DNA of 64,000 bases from Perca fluviatilis (taxonomy: Eukaryota; Chordata; Actinopteri; Perciformes; Percidae): contig NC_053128.1 of the NCBI RefSeq assembly GCF_010015445.1, positions 10,081,840 to 10,145,839 of the forward strand, read 5' to 3'. Under the pieces are notes generated by a model. It was not told the DNA's origin. It saw only the letters and a list, made by a program, of their open reading frames with translations, and ran no database searches. Each line of letters begins with the position of its first letter. Position 1 is the stretch's first letter. The position numbers were made by a program, and so were the translations under genes. Positions 1 to 12,519 of the stretch are shown here, piece after piece.

Positions 1-716
1 GTCTTTAGTTCAATCACCTGGAACACATAAGAGGAAGAAAGAAAAGCAACCTACAGACACGTTCGTACCGCACATTCACACAGTAGTCACGCAAATCTCT
101 CCATAGGGGCTGCCAAATGCAGTCGATAAAAATCCTATTTCATATGAGTCAAAATGCTTTCTTGATTTATGGGACATGCTCGCTCGCCAAACTATGTGAT
201 TTAAGTTCAAATCCAGAACAGAGCTTCTATTATATAATTGAGGACAAAAAAATCAATAGAAGCAGCTGGATGTGGCCGCGGCAGGCACGGTTCACATCCA
301 TATTGAGAGTGTACCCTCTTCGATCTGTGTCTGGGCCGGGCTCTGCTTCACTAGCCTAATCACACATGGAGCAGGTCGATTGGAGGACTTAGCCGGTGGC
401 GCTCTCCAATGGCATATGTTAACATGATTCTCCCTCTTGCTCGCTGTTTAAATGGAAAAAAAAAAGATGCACCTGAGACACTTGGCCATTCAGAGCTTAA
501 AAAAAAAAACAGGGATTGTTTTAAACATAGCCTGAGGTGAGAGCGAGGTTCTCTGCTCCGGTAACCTGAGTGAGCTGGAGGTGGGCGGCTGCGGACGAAA
601 GGGGCAAACAGGATATTTATCCTATTGATTTTCTAAAGTTGAAACAAGAAGATTTAGGGGGGCTTGACTCTTAAAATTCCCAAGGAGCCGCTCACTTCTC
701 AGCCATATGGCCGTGA

Positions 717-1999
<1,283 letters not shown>

Positions 2000-2000
<1 letters not shown>

Positions 2001-3100
2001 CCTTAGTTCATGCAGTATCATCTTAACTCGTTTATAATCAATACTGATTAAAAAGGTGTAGGTTTAAGCGTTTGCTTATTACACCTACCCTTTTCACCTT
2101 CTATTTTATTCTTATTTTGTTCTTAGGTCCCTCAGGATATTATCAATCTTATAAAATGTATTATTAATTTCTGTATATGTGCAGAAGTAAAAAAAAAAAA
2201 CAAAATAAAAACATTCCCATTCATATACACATTGCCATTCATGCCTCACTTTTTTTTTTTATCATCCTACTTTTTAGTATTTTTTAAAATCTTTGTAGCA
2301 TGTAACACGTTTTCTTCATCTAAAAGATTCCATATTTTTACTCCTTTTGCTGATTTACATCTTTTTTACATTTGTTATAATCTTTTATCTTTGTGATAAA
2401 TACTTGCTCTTTCTAATCTGAAACTCTGGAACCATCCTATTTTTGACTTTATACATTATTTGCATTGTTTTGGCTTCCACCAAGTCTCTAGATTAAAGTG
2501 TGTGTGAGTTTATAAATAATCGGTTTGTTGGTTCAAGGTATTCTGCTCTCTTAATGAGTCTTATTGCTCTCTTTTGTAATATAAAAATAGGGTTAGTGAT
2601 TGTGTTGTATACGTGTTTCCCCATATTTCCACACAATATGTAATGTATGTCAATATTAAGGAACTGTACAATATATGTGATATATATATACTGTATATAA
2701 GTGAATTTGAACTCTTTCTATTTCCACATTTTCTATCATAATTGATTTTATTTCCAGATATCATGAACTTAGTTTTATTTAAATTCAAAGACAAGTTACG
2801 TATTAACATCAAACCATCTTTTTAAGATTTTCAGCTCTTTCTCCGTTGTATCCGAAAGCATCCTCAGGTCATCACCAGAGCAAAATAAATCTGTATCATC
2901 AGCAAACAACACATATTTCAACAATTTAGAAACATTACAGATTTAATTTATGTACAATATGAACAGCTTTGGACCGAGTACTGATCCTTGTGGAACCCCA
3001 CATGATACTTTCTTTAAATCAGATTTATCATTACCTATTTCTACATACTGCTGTCGGTTGTCCAGATAGTTACTAATCCATTAATATTGCATAATCCATA
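2000..3100 (-). mobile_element. Non-LTR retrotransposon fragment (reverse transcriptase, broken)
   Basis: Read on the minus strand, the RT motif GVPQGS is encoded at 2982-2999, followed by LGPKLFILYIN and an in-frame stop. The catalytic FADD motif lies at 2895-2906 (FADDTDLFCSGDDLRML). Then LSLNLNKTKFMISG and, near 2640-2680, LILTYITYCVEIWGNTY. This order (GVPQG, FADD, thumb, YC-EIWGNTY) is diagnostic of LINE reverse transcriptase, of an L2/CR1/I-like clade not assigned further. Stops and frameshifts show it is dead, and the endonuclease part is absent. The ends are approximate. Confidence 0.85.
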
Positions 3101-3529
3101 GTGTCCTAAAAAAGTTTACTGGCTCCTGCAACACATTTAATTCAAACTTCTTCTCATCACATCACAAACCTCTCCATAACTAGCCCCCCTCCTACCTCAC
3201 TGACCTTCACCATGGCGACACTACTCTGCCAACATCAACCTCCAGTCTCCCCTACCTTTCAGGACCAACATCGGACCCCTGCCACTCCTTACTCTCCTTT
3301 TTTAGAAACTCTTTTACTGATTTCATATCCAGCTCCTAAGTAAGCATGGTGATTTTCAGGTCAAAAAGCAACCAGATGTCTAGGTTATAAATTGGCTAAA
3401 TATGGTCAATAAGTGTTTGAATTAGTCACATACATTCTGTTGAAACAAATGTTATCTTTCAGAGACCTGAAAGACTGGCATCGTTATTTTTCAAATTTGC
3501 TCGTGAAGACTTGTAGCTTGACTTTGACT

Positions 3530-4130
3530 GACTTAAAGGGGCCATGTGGAGTTTTCCTGTGAACAAACAAAAGTTACGTTTACATTCTGTGCAACTCACT
3601 GAAACACATTGTGTGTCCTTGAGGCCTAACAAACATCACGAATGCATTTCTTTTGTCGTAAACATTTGCAAAGCCATTTTTGTATATTGTAATTTTTTTA
3701 ATTCCACATTGTTTACATCCATGTTTACTAGCTAGCAGTCTTCTTCTTCATTGCCTTTGTTGCCTTATAAACTTTCTTGGCACGTTTCTGCCACAAATTG
3801 TCAATCAGTGGAATAACTTGAAACGGACTTCAGAATGCGAATTGCTCGGCTTGAGACTGTGCACTATACGAACAAAACAGGCACCCACTCGTAAAAACCC
3901 TAGACTGTATAAAGTATGAACCATGACGTCATAGGTTTCTAAAGAGCAACAATGAAGCCCAAAGTGGGCGGCTCCCAATGGCTCCGGCCGTCGACCATCT
4001 TGGCAGTGCCTGACACCGCCTGCTTCCAGCTAATCCAAAAATGGGCAAATAGGTAGAGGATGGATGGAGGTGAGGCAAGCCGAATGAAGCCTACAGTCTA
4101 TGCTCGCCTCCTGTTGTTATGAAGAGAGAA
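3530..4130. repeat. Probable dispersed teleost repeat
   Basis: The stretch has AAAGGGGCCATGTGGAG near its left end, and further on CATGACGTCATAGG, AAGCCCAAAGTGGGCGGC and GGATGGATGGAGGTGAGGC. This composition recurs in fish genomes as I recall it. No TIR pair could be confirmed, so the boundaries and class are uncertain. Confidence 0.35.
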
Positions 4131-4519
4131 ATTAGCTATAGAGACCAAAAAACGTTTTTTTTTGTACCAGGATGTAAACATGTTTGCCCCCCCCCCCCAA
4201 AGACATGAAAACAGCTCTTTATATGTCCTTTGAACTGCAACTGACCAAAACCACATTCACCGGCCTGAAATATTAAGTAATTTTGTGTTAAAGTTAATAA
4301 TATAAACAGTATCATCATTATCAAAATAAACGCATCACTTGGTGATAATTACAGTCCATCAGACAGGTCACAGGCCTGCAGTCTTGGCTGCAGTCAACCG
4401 TCTGTGCTCTCCAGCTGCTCCTGTTGGACCTCCCGGGTCAAACCGCATCCACGACTCGGCGCCCGGCGGTCAAGACTCGTGACTCCTCAGTCATGCTCGT
4501 AGATGATTGCTGATCTCAT

Positions 4520-4800
4520 AGGTGGGGAGGAGGTGCCACGGTAATTGTTCTTTGGAGTGGCCCAGTTATGCCAATAAACGGCCCCTCAGTGATGAGGCTA
4601 ATGGTGAGAGACCTCGTTTGCATAGCATTATCTTAATTGAGCCCAAGGCGTGGCATGAAAACAAGCCTGAGATTATGTTACTGATGGATGGTGGCGATGG
4701 TCCGGCGGCAACCATTTACCCGACAGCTTTATTAATTAACAGCTATCCAGTTACACGGGCTTTAACAGGGATGAATAAGTTAACATGGTGACTGTGACGG
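4520..4800. promoter_or_regulatory. Candidate conserved noncoding element
   Basis: This is low-repeat sequence of even composition. It has several homeodomain-type cores (TTAATTGAG, TTAATTAACAG) and GTTTGCATAG between ordinary microsatellite-bearing flanks. The open frame through it (4522-4791) has no recognisable protein similarity. The call rests on texture only; conservation was not measured. Confidence 0.3.
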
Positions 4801-6160
4801 CAGTGGTACCAGGGCTCCTGTGCTTATGTGTGGGCTTCTAATGGAGGAGACACACGAATATGGTGTGTGTGTGTGTGCGTGTGTGTGTGTGGAGAGGGAT
4901 GCTAAAGAATGCCTGGCATCGGATCTTATTACTCATTTCCTAAAGGAGGAAACCGAGCCAGTGTTAGTACCAGCCTTTAAATAAATCACCACACAAAGCC
5001 TGTACTAATACTTTTAATCGTGAATTAATTACACACTTATCACAGGGACAGAACCCATAAATGTTCCAATATGCTCGGGCCTGAAATCTTTATGGCACAG
5101 TATTTCAGGGAAATTACAACTCCAGAACGTGTTGTCGTACGTAACGTGAAGTAGGGACTTGTTGTGGATCACCGTCGGACCAGAAGCCCGGACTCACACA
5201 CACAGAGTGTCTCTAGGATCCGGATGGAGTTTTAAATGAAGCGGGCCAGCCAGGTAGCTCTTTTGTCATGTAAAGATCTGCCATGTGATCCGGCAGAATA
5301 AAAGAGGAGAGAAAAAGAAACCGTTCAGATAAGCTTCCCCTCATCAGATAATTAAGGATGCCTTTGCTCCAGTTTCCCCTTCTTAGCATAAGTGTCTGAT
5401 CAACTTTCAAAAAGCTCATCAGTCAGAGTCGCTCCACTCCAGGGGCTTAAGCCGGTTCCTCCAGGATCCGCCGGCCCGAGTCCAGATCTTCACCAGGGGG
5501 TCTTGGCCCGCGGCTCGCCCTGGAGGACCCAAATAAATTTGCTGAAAATCATTATCATTATTATTCCGATAGATTCAGCCAACAGCAAACAGACAGTTCC
5601 AGGATCAATAATTGTTTTGTAACATATTTGAGGCCTGGAGTTTATTTCATGAGTAACTTTTGCAGAGCTGTGATGAATAAATATTTCCATTTTTAATGTA
5701 TCTATTGATTAGTTTACGCGGAAAACAATCATCAAACTGTGACTTTTTTTGGTTCACTTGCTATGTCTGAATAACCCAAAGGAATTTAATTTACATCTTC
5801 AATTAACGATTCTTTTCATGAATTGTTTTTTCTGACCAATATTCCACAACACACAAATTTTGGCCTTCTTGCGGTTGATCAAGCAATTGATTAATTGTCT
5901 GATAACTTCAGCACAATCACCATTGTGATGAAACAGAGAAAAGTTGCAAATGTTCTCATTTGAGAGGCAGGAATATGCTAATGTTTTACATTTTTACTGG
6001 ATAAAAGACTTCAAACGATATTTCTCGATTCATTTTGAGTCAGCTAATTGACTACCAACCAACTAATCGCTTCATTCAGCTACCCCGTGTGTACATCAGT
6101 TTTTAGCCACAGCTCTCCAGCTGCTGCTGGTGTGCATCGGCATTTCACTGGAAGAATTCT
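4800..6160. other. No gene seen
   Basis: Mostly unique AT-rich DNA with a short (GT)n at 4862-4891. Frames at 5213-5690 show no similarity. Confidence 0.6.
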
Positions 6161-6164
6161 TGAC

Positions 6165-7155
6165 TAGGGCTGGGTATCGTTCAAACATTTTCGATACCGG
6201 TACCGAGACCAATACCGTGACTTCGATACCGGTTCCTAAACGATACTTTTTTTGATACCAATTTTATAAAACAAAAAGAAATTACGGCACAAATCTTTCT
6301 ATTTATTGTTCAGCTCCTACTACGTGAGCCCCCCTCTCTCTGTGTAACGAGTTTTTCCTGCGTGGTCTCTACGTTGTGTAACGTTAGACAGCCAATCACC
6401 AGCATTGTTAGATCTTGGTAGAAGCATGCTGCATGCTTATTGGCTCACTGACTCTGATGAGATTTACTCCTTACCCCCAATTTCCACCGGCTGCGGAACG
6501 TCTGCGGATCCGCTCCGGAACGGCGGCGGAGTCATTAGGTTTCCATTAAAGTCAGTGTGTGTATTTCCACTGACTGCGGAACGGCTGCGTTCCGACTCCG
6601 TCCCAGCTCCGGCGATCCGCAGCCCTCCGCAGCAGATACGCAGAGCTTCCATTTTCGCCGGACGCCGGAGAGCTCCGCAGCAATTCAGCACAGGGCAGAT
6701 AGTGCGGGACAGGAAGTCGAGCACAAAAGCAACATAAAACATCCGGTTCATTTTCAAAATAAAATACATCGTGCTCACGGCGGATCATATTTCCCTGCAC
6801 TACACCTTGAAAACACAGCACAGAGTTGTTTCCCCTCTACTCCTCTGGATGGAAACAATCTGCCGTTGGTTTTGTGGTTCTATTCTACGCGAGATTTCGT
6901 GGGTCCACGTGACTACAGCTGTCAGTCACGGCCGCAGCCGTACCGTAACAAATCTGGACCTGGTGGGTATTGACGGACGGCGGAGCACGGAGCCGAAACG
7001 CAGCGGAGCCGGTCCGCAGCCGTTCTGCAGTTGGTGGAATTTCAGGGTGAGGTATTGAAATTGGGTATTGAATGACGAGGGATTTTTCAATACTCAATAC
7101 TTTAGAGGCATTTCAATCGGTGCCTAAAAAGTATTGAATTCGGTACCCAGCCCTA
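6165..7155. mobile_element. hAT-like non-autonomous transposon with 8-bp target duplication
   Basis: The left end TAGGGCTGGGTATCG (6165) and the inverted right end TAGGGCTGGGTACCG (to 7155) are terminal inverted repeats. The flanks TTCTTGAC (6157-6164) and TTCTTATC (7156-7163) are an 8-bp target duplication with 2 changes, as expected for hAT. There is no transposase. A second element is nested inside (about 6470-7054). Confidence 0.85.
6470..7054. mobile_element. GC-rich TIR element nested in the hAT-like copy
   Basis: The left arm ATTTCCACCGGCTGCGGAACG begins near 6480. The inverted right arm AATTCCACCAACTGCAGAACG lies near 7020-7046. Subterminal CTGCGGA/CTCCGG repeats are scattered in both arms (6490-6690 and 6970-7030). 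The core is about 50% GC and unrelated to the AT-rich host element. Exact ends are uncertain. Confidence 0.7.
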
Positions 7156-7759
7156 TTCTTATCCCAGGTTGTCTCCTTGGATGTCGCTACTTTGCCATGC
7201 TAACGTTGTGCAAATGAGGCGTGCAAATGAAGAAAAAAAAAGAATTATGAAATTGTTTCTTAACAATATGCAGAAGAGGCCAGCGAGCCGCGCTTGGCTA
7301 CAGGCTACAATAAGTGAAATTAATTACTGTTTGTGCTGCCATCTAATTGCAGCTTCTCAATGAACGGCTTCAACTTTTTTTTCCCCCTCTTACATTCTCC
7401 CACCTCGACACCCCTTTGCTCCTTGTCAAAACTCTTCCTCCACCTGTCACAGTGTCTGAGTTTTGTGCACGGGCCGCCCCCTCCCCCCCCCACCCCTCCA
7501 TCCTACTCCCCTCTTCTTCCTCCTCTCCGTCGCCCCCTCCCTGCCTCCCCTGCTGCCAGTTTTTAACTACACTCCACTCTGGCCTCTGCTCTACTTGTTA
7601 CAGCCCCAACACGAGTGCAAACAATCAAAGTCTTTGGGAACGCTAAAATATGCATGGCTATCCGTGACAGACAGATAAAGCAGGGCAATTAGCCACGTAA
7701 TCCTAGAGCATCGGGCGGAATAGTCCGCCTCAGCTGTCCTCCCTCCCCTCCTTCTCTTT

Positions 7760-7930
7760 ACTCTCTTGGTCTCCATTAGTTAAATGTACTCTGTGTGTCG
7801 GCTCCCCATCAAATCAAGTAACACTTCCCCTAATTGGCTTATAAATAATACAGCAGGGCCTACATTATAATTTCATCAGTGGTAAACATTGCGGGGGCAG
7901 TTGGTGAAGAACCTATCCCTCATTAATTTC
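7760..7930. promoter_or_regulatory. Candidate conserved noncoding element
   Basis: Unique sequence with CCCCTAATTGGCTTATAAAT and ATTATAATTTCATC. It is flanked by a pyrimidine-rich stretch (7370-7560) and a GA array (7984). Texture-based call. Confidence 0.25.
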
Positions 7931-8934
7931 TTAATTTGGGTAGATGGAACGAAGGGGAAGTGAGGGAATGAAAGGTGGAGAAAGAGAGAGAGAGAGAGAG
8001 AGATGGAGATCGGATGAACAGAGGGACTCGTATCACCTCAGGCAGAGAGAAAGAGGGAGAGAGGGTAGAGAAGAAATATTACAAAACAAACACAGGAAGG
8101 AAGATGCTACTGCTGCTGCTTTTGTTAAGAGATGTCAGATATTCAATCCAGGGGTTTTGTCAGTGCTCCCGTGCAGTAGGTGGTGAGGGCCCCACCGCCC
8201 CCATTTCACACACAAACACACATAAGTAAACACACACAATCTCTCTCCCCAGCCCCGTTCCGTGTTCTTTTTTTACACAGACTTGATGAATATTTCATAA
8301 CGAGCAACATAAATATTCATTCTAATGGTTTTGCACATAGTTATTACCGGTATTTCCTCTTTCTTTATTTTAAACAAAAATACTCATTACAAATTCTGCA
8401 TAACCAGGCCCTGAAATAATTTCTCTCACTCTCATGCTGAGGCACAGAAGACTGCGCCAAAGATGATCTAGATCAACTGCTCAGACAGTGTTTCAACAGT
8501 AAGTCAGCAGAACTATTATGAACATTCTACCCCAAAAACATCTAGTGTTTGCTTTAAGGTGTGATTATTTGCATGTGCAAAAACATATTTATCTATTGGA
8601 GAAGCACAAAGTTAATTTTTAATTTCAGTCATCGGCTGCAATCGCAAGACAAACCGGAGATATTCACAAAGGTTCCCCCGTGTGATGAAATCCTTTTTGT
8701 AAAAGGCAATAGGTCTGTAACCAGCCTTCCTCCCCTTGGCAGATAAATGTCACCCAAACCTGCTATTATATTGCATAATGCACTTTTAAGGGAATTTTAC
8801 ATGGCCTGTGATTGATGCTATGAAATGTGAGGTGTGAAGATATGACACCCTCTGATCTCTGAAAGACAGATATTAAAGCAAACTCTCAAATGAGCCATTT
8901 CCACCCCCTTCCCTCCTTCCCTCCTTCCCTACTT

Positions 8935-9115
8935 TCTCTTCCTGCTGAATTGTGGCATATAAAAGGCACAGAGAGCCCTTCAGCCTTCAAAAGGAAAGTT
9001 AAGCGCTCCACATTCTTGGTGAGATTTTGAAAATGGAGCCACCTGAAGGCAATCTGTCTCCGCTGGAACCTAACTTGTCACGGTTACAGAGAGCTGTCAC
9101 TTCACGGTGCCAGCG
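8935..9115 (+). promoter_or_regulatory. TATA-like core promoter candidate
   Basis: GGCATATAAAAGGCAC at about 8953-8968 is a good TATA box. It lies about 75 bp upstream of ATGGAGCCACC (9032), which opens a 28-codon frame ending TGA at about 9116-9118. No downstream exon was recognised, so it may be chance. Confidence 0.2.
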
Positions 9116-9839
9116 CTGATGGAGACAGACATCCATCACCCGCCGCGTTTACGAACACACTACCTGATGTCTTGCAGGCCTGCTGAACAGTATGTTTCGC
9201 CTCAGATCTGCCGAAAACTCACTCAGGCACAGCCACGAGTGCTTTTTCTTCACTTATCCCTGTCGTCTTCAGGGGGGAAAAGAAAATATAGTTCTGAAGC
9301 GATAAAGAAATAAGTCCATCAATCACTCTCAAAGCTACATCACACAGATCTCATTTAGCTGAGAAGTACTTTAATCGTTTACTTAAGAAAAAGCACCTGG
9401 TATAGAAGTATTAGCTGTAAAATACATATAAGTATCACACATTATCGTTCCTGTCACAGCTTTAAATTATAGGCTCACATTAAGGAATCAATATTGAAAA
9501 TCCAAAACATTGGAGATGCATTTTTGGCGCTTAAATGTACTTGATTTGGACTTTTTAGACTTAGTTCCTAACCCGTGTGGCTTGTGCCCCCTTAAATGTA
9601 TAGTAAGGGATGTTAATCCAATACACTTTTTGCCATATTTATTTATTACATTAAGCCCATCATCTTTATTTTGACTTACTTGAGGCCCCTGTCATTTCAG
9701 TTTTGATTGTGCTTTACTGGTGGATACAGAAAACATTTAATCTGAAAGGTACTATATTGTAAAAAGTGAAATGTCCATGTTTTTATTATTATTATAAAGC
9801 AGATTGAGGTGCTATATAAATACTGTGAAAGTTTTAAAT

Positions 9840-10260
9840 CGCTCATTCCACAGAGAAATGCACACGTATTCAGAAACGGTGCCTTTAAACGAGCCGTCCA
9901 TACTTCTGTACGGTTGTGATGTCACAACTATACTATAGGGTATATAGGAAGAAAAGGTGCCGCTACAGTGCCGTTACAGTCATTCCCCTGCTGCAATGAA
10001 AGGTAAATGTAAGCAAATGTAAGGTGCAGAAACACCAGAGAGTGCAGACACGCTGACCAATCAGAGCAGACTGGGCTTTTCGGGAGAGGGGCTTAAAGAG
10101 ACAGGCGCTAAAACGGAGCATTTTATACAGTGTGATACAGCTATAGTCAGACATAGAGAATGATAAAAAAAAGAGTGTGTTTTTAGAACAATAAAGCATG
10201 TAAACATGTTCTAGTAGAAACCCAAAATACAAGTATCAACATGAAAATATGTATAATATG
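9840..10260. repeat. Probable dispersed teleost repeat
   Basis: GAGCCGTCCATACTTCTGTA, GTTGTGATGTCACAAC and GACCAATCAGAGCAGACTGG in this order resemble a common fish interspersed repeat. No coding content is seen. Class not determined. Confidence 0.4.
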
Positions 10261-11847
10261 GGACAAGTATTTATCTATATTATATATATTAGAATATTAT
10301 ATCTTATTCAATATTTATGACTAAATAAGCTACAATCAAAGTTATGAAAAAACACATTTTGTTATTATCTACAGTATGTTGTTGCTAAACTGTGATTGGT
10401 GTACGGAGAAGTGCATGACATCAGCTGAGCCCAGCCAATAGTAACTAGTTGATTGGTAAAATGTGTTTTCAGGGCCTTTAACTTACAAATGTGCAAACAA
10501 ACAATAAAATTACCACAAACTAATTGCCACATGGTGAAACTGGAACCTTGGGGCCCCTGGAGGTTCTGGGGGCATGGGGGCAGGTGTCTGCTTTGCCCGG
10601 TTGGTAATGCAGCTCTGGTTGTAGCTTCACTAAATACATCTTTTGGGAGCATCATTTTACACACGATGAAACATCGGGATGTACAGACATGACCTTGTAG
10701 CTGTTTTACGTTGACGGAAATATCCATATAACCCATTGAGCATCAAAGTCCCTTATCAAGCTAAAACAACAAACATTCTCTGGCTCCATCTTCTCCAATG
10801 GGAAGTTTTTTTCAATGTTTTATATGATTGTAAACAGAATACGTTTGGGTTTTAGACTATTGGTCGGAAAATCAGAAGCAATTTGAGGACCTCACTTTGG
10901 GGTCTGGGAACTTGTATGTTCACTATTTTCATTTTGTACATTTTTTTTTTTTTTTTAACTTTTACACTTACAGAAATAATTGATGAATCATGTGAATCAT
11001 TATTAGTTCCAGCCCTATAAACAGTTAACTTCCTTCTCAAATGTAGTGAGTAAAAAGTACAAAAGTCTCCAAAAATGGAAGTACCAGAGTTGTACTAAAA
11101 GCACAGTAACCTATGTACTCATTTCTCACCAGTGAGGGATGTGGTGCTAAACGCCAGAGAAGGTTATAACAGCCGCACACACGATGCAGCCCCTCCACCT
11201 AATTACAGCAGAACAAGAGGAGACAGGGAGCATGTTAAGAATGAGCTTAATTAATGTAGCAGTAAAAAGTGGCCCTCCCTCTCCATGTCCATTCTGCTGT
11301 TCAGTATTAGTTCCACTTCAGTGCTCTCAAAGCCGGGAACAAATAGTGACTCTAATGATGGACAATACAACCCCCCCCCATCCTCCTTACAGAACCCCTC
11401 TGCTGGTCTCGGGTCAACGCCCTCCCTCCCTCCCTCCGCTCCCCAGGGACGGCAGAGCGGAGCGGGGGAGTCAACCAGTTAGACAACCATGTTAGCCCAT
11501 CGCTTCAGAGAGAGCAGAAGACAACCTTGCATACTGACTTCATTAGCACTGACAAGTTTGGGGAGAGATGGGGCTTAGTGTAGAAGACTTAAGAAACGGA
11601 AGCCTCAGAGGGGGGTGGAGGTGGAGGGAGTCAGCATCTGCAGAAGTGCAATGATGCAACTCTGGTTAGTCTCTGGGCCCAAGTGTTTACTGTGGTGTGT
11701 TTGTGGGCCTCTAACTTTACAGACGGCCAGGCCTATGTGCTTCCTGCCTGGATGCTACTGTGCACAGACACACAATTATTATTAAGAAAAGGCAAAGTCA
11801 CAATTCTGAGCTCATTAGGCTCTGTCAGTAAGGGCTGGGCATTAAAG

Positions 11848-12161
11848 TAGGGCTGCAGCTAACAATTCTTTTAATTGTGGATTAATCTGTAGCTCATTTC
11901 CGCATTAATCGATTGGTTGTCAGAAAATGATGAAAAATGTCGATGAGTGTTTCCCAAAGCCCAAGCTAGCGTCCTCAAATGTCTTGTTTTGTCCACAACT
12001 CAAAGTTATTCAGTTTCCTGTCACAGAGGAGTGAAGAAACTAGAAAATATTCACCTTTTGAGAAGCTGCAATCAAAGAAGTCAAACCAATTAGTCGATTG
12101 TCAAAATAGTTGAGGATCAATTTAATAGTTGACAACTAATCGATTCATCTTTGCAGCTCTA
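11848..12161. mobile_element. Short hAT-like MITE (TAGGGCTGCAGCTAAC family)
   Basis: The left terminus TAGGGCTGCAGCTAAC and the inverted right terminus TAGAGCTGCAAAGATG are imperfect TIRs. Internal ATTAATCGATTGGTTGTC and AACTAATCGATTCATC mirror each other. The flanks CATTAAAG and CATCTAAT are a degraded 8-bp duplication. Confidence 0.75.
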
Positions 12162-12236
12162 CATCTAATTCATTATCTTATGAACCTACCATTACATTTA
12201 TCAAACTAATTGTTGCAGTTGATCATGATATAGATT

Positions 12237-12509
12237 TTAGTTCATGTTTCCTAACCCTGCAATTTCACTGTTCATTTCTGGTACCATACGCCAACATGCA
12301 AGTTTACTTCTGTTGTTAGAAATTGCATAATTCTCAATATCAAGCCTATATCCAATATCAGCACACTCCAAAAGAGCTCGAATCCGTTGAGGGAAAAGGT
12401 CATTCAAAACGTAAGGATAATCTTGCCCGTGAGCTTCACTTCTTCGAAGAGTTTTCCTGACAGATCGCTGCACACCTGTTATCAAGCCTAATCTAGAGAC
12501 AGATGTCAC
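12237..12509 (-). CDS. Orphan open frame
   Basis: A 90-codon minus-strand frame with protein-like composition (SVRKTLRRSEAHGQDYPYVL, RIRALLECADIGYRLDIENY). A potential acceptor TGTCTCTAG lies at its 5' edge. It is next to the MITE ending at 12161. No family was recognised; it may derive from a transposon. Confidence 0.2.
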   Translation of the reverse strand: MTSVSRLGLITGVQRSVRKTLRRSEAHGQDYPYVLNDLFPQRIRALLECADIGYRLDIENYAISNNRSKLACWRMVPEMNSEIAGLGNMN

Positions 12510-12519
12510 CTCACCTGTA

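Noticed and set aside
6405..7097. Cluster of 70-138 aa frames on both strands
   Set aside because: They lie wholly inside the nested TIR element and follow its CTGCGG/CTCCGG repeats; no transposase similarity.
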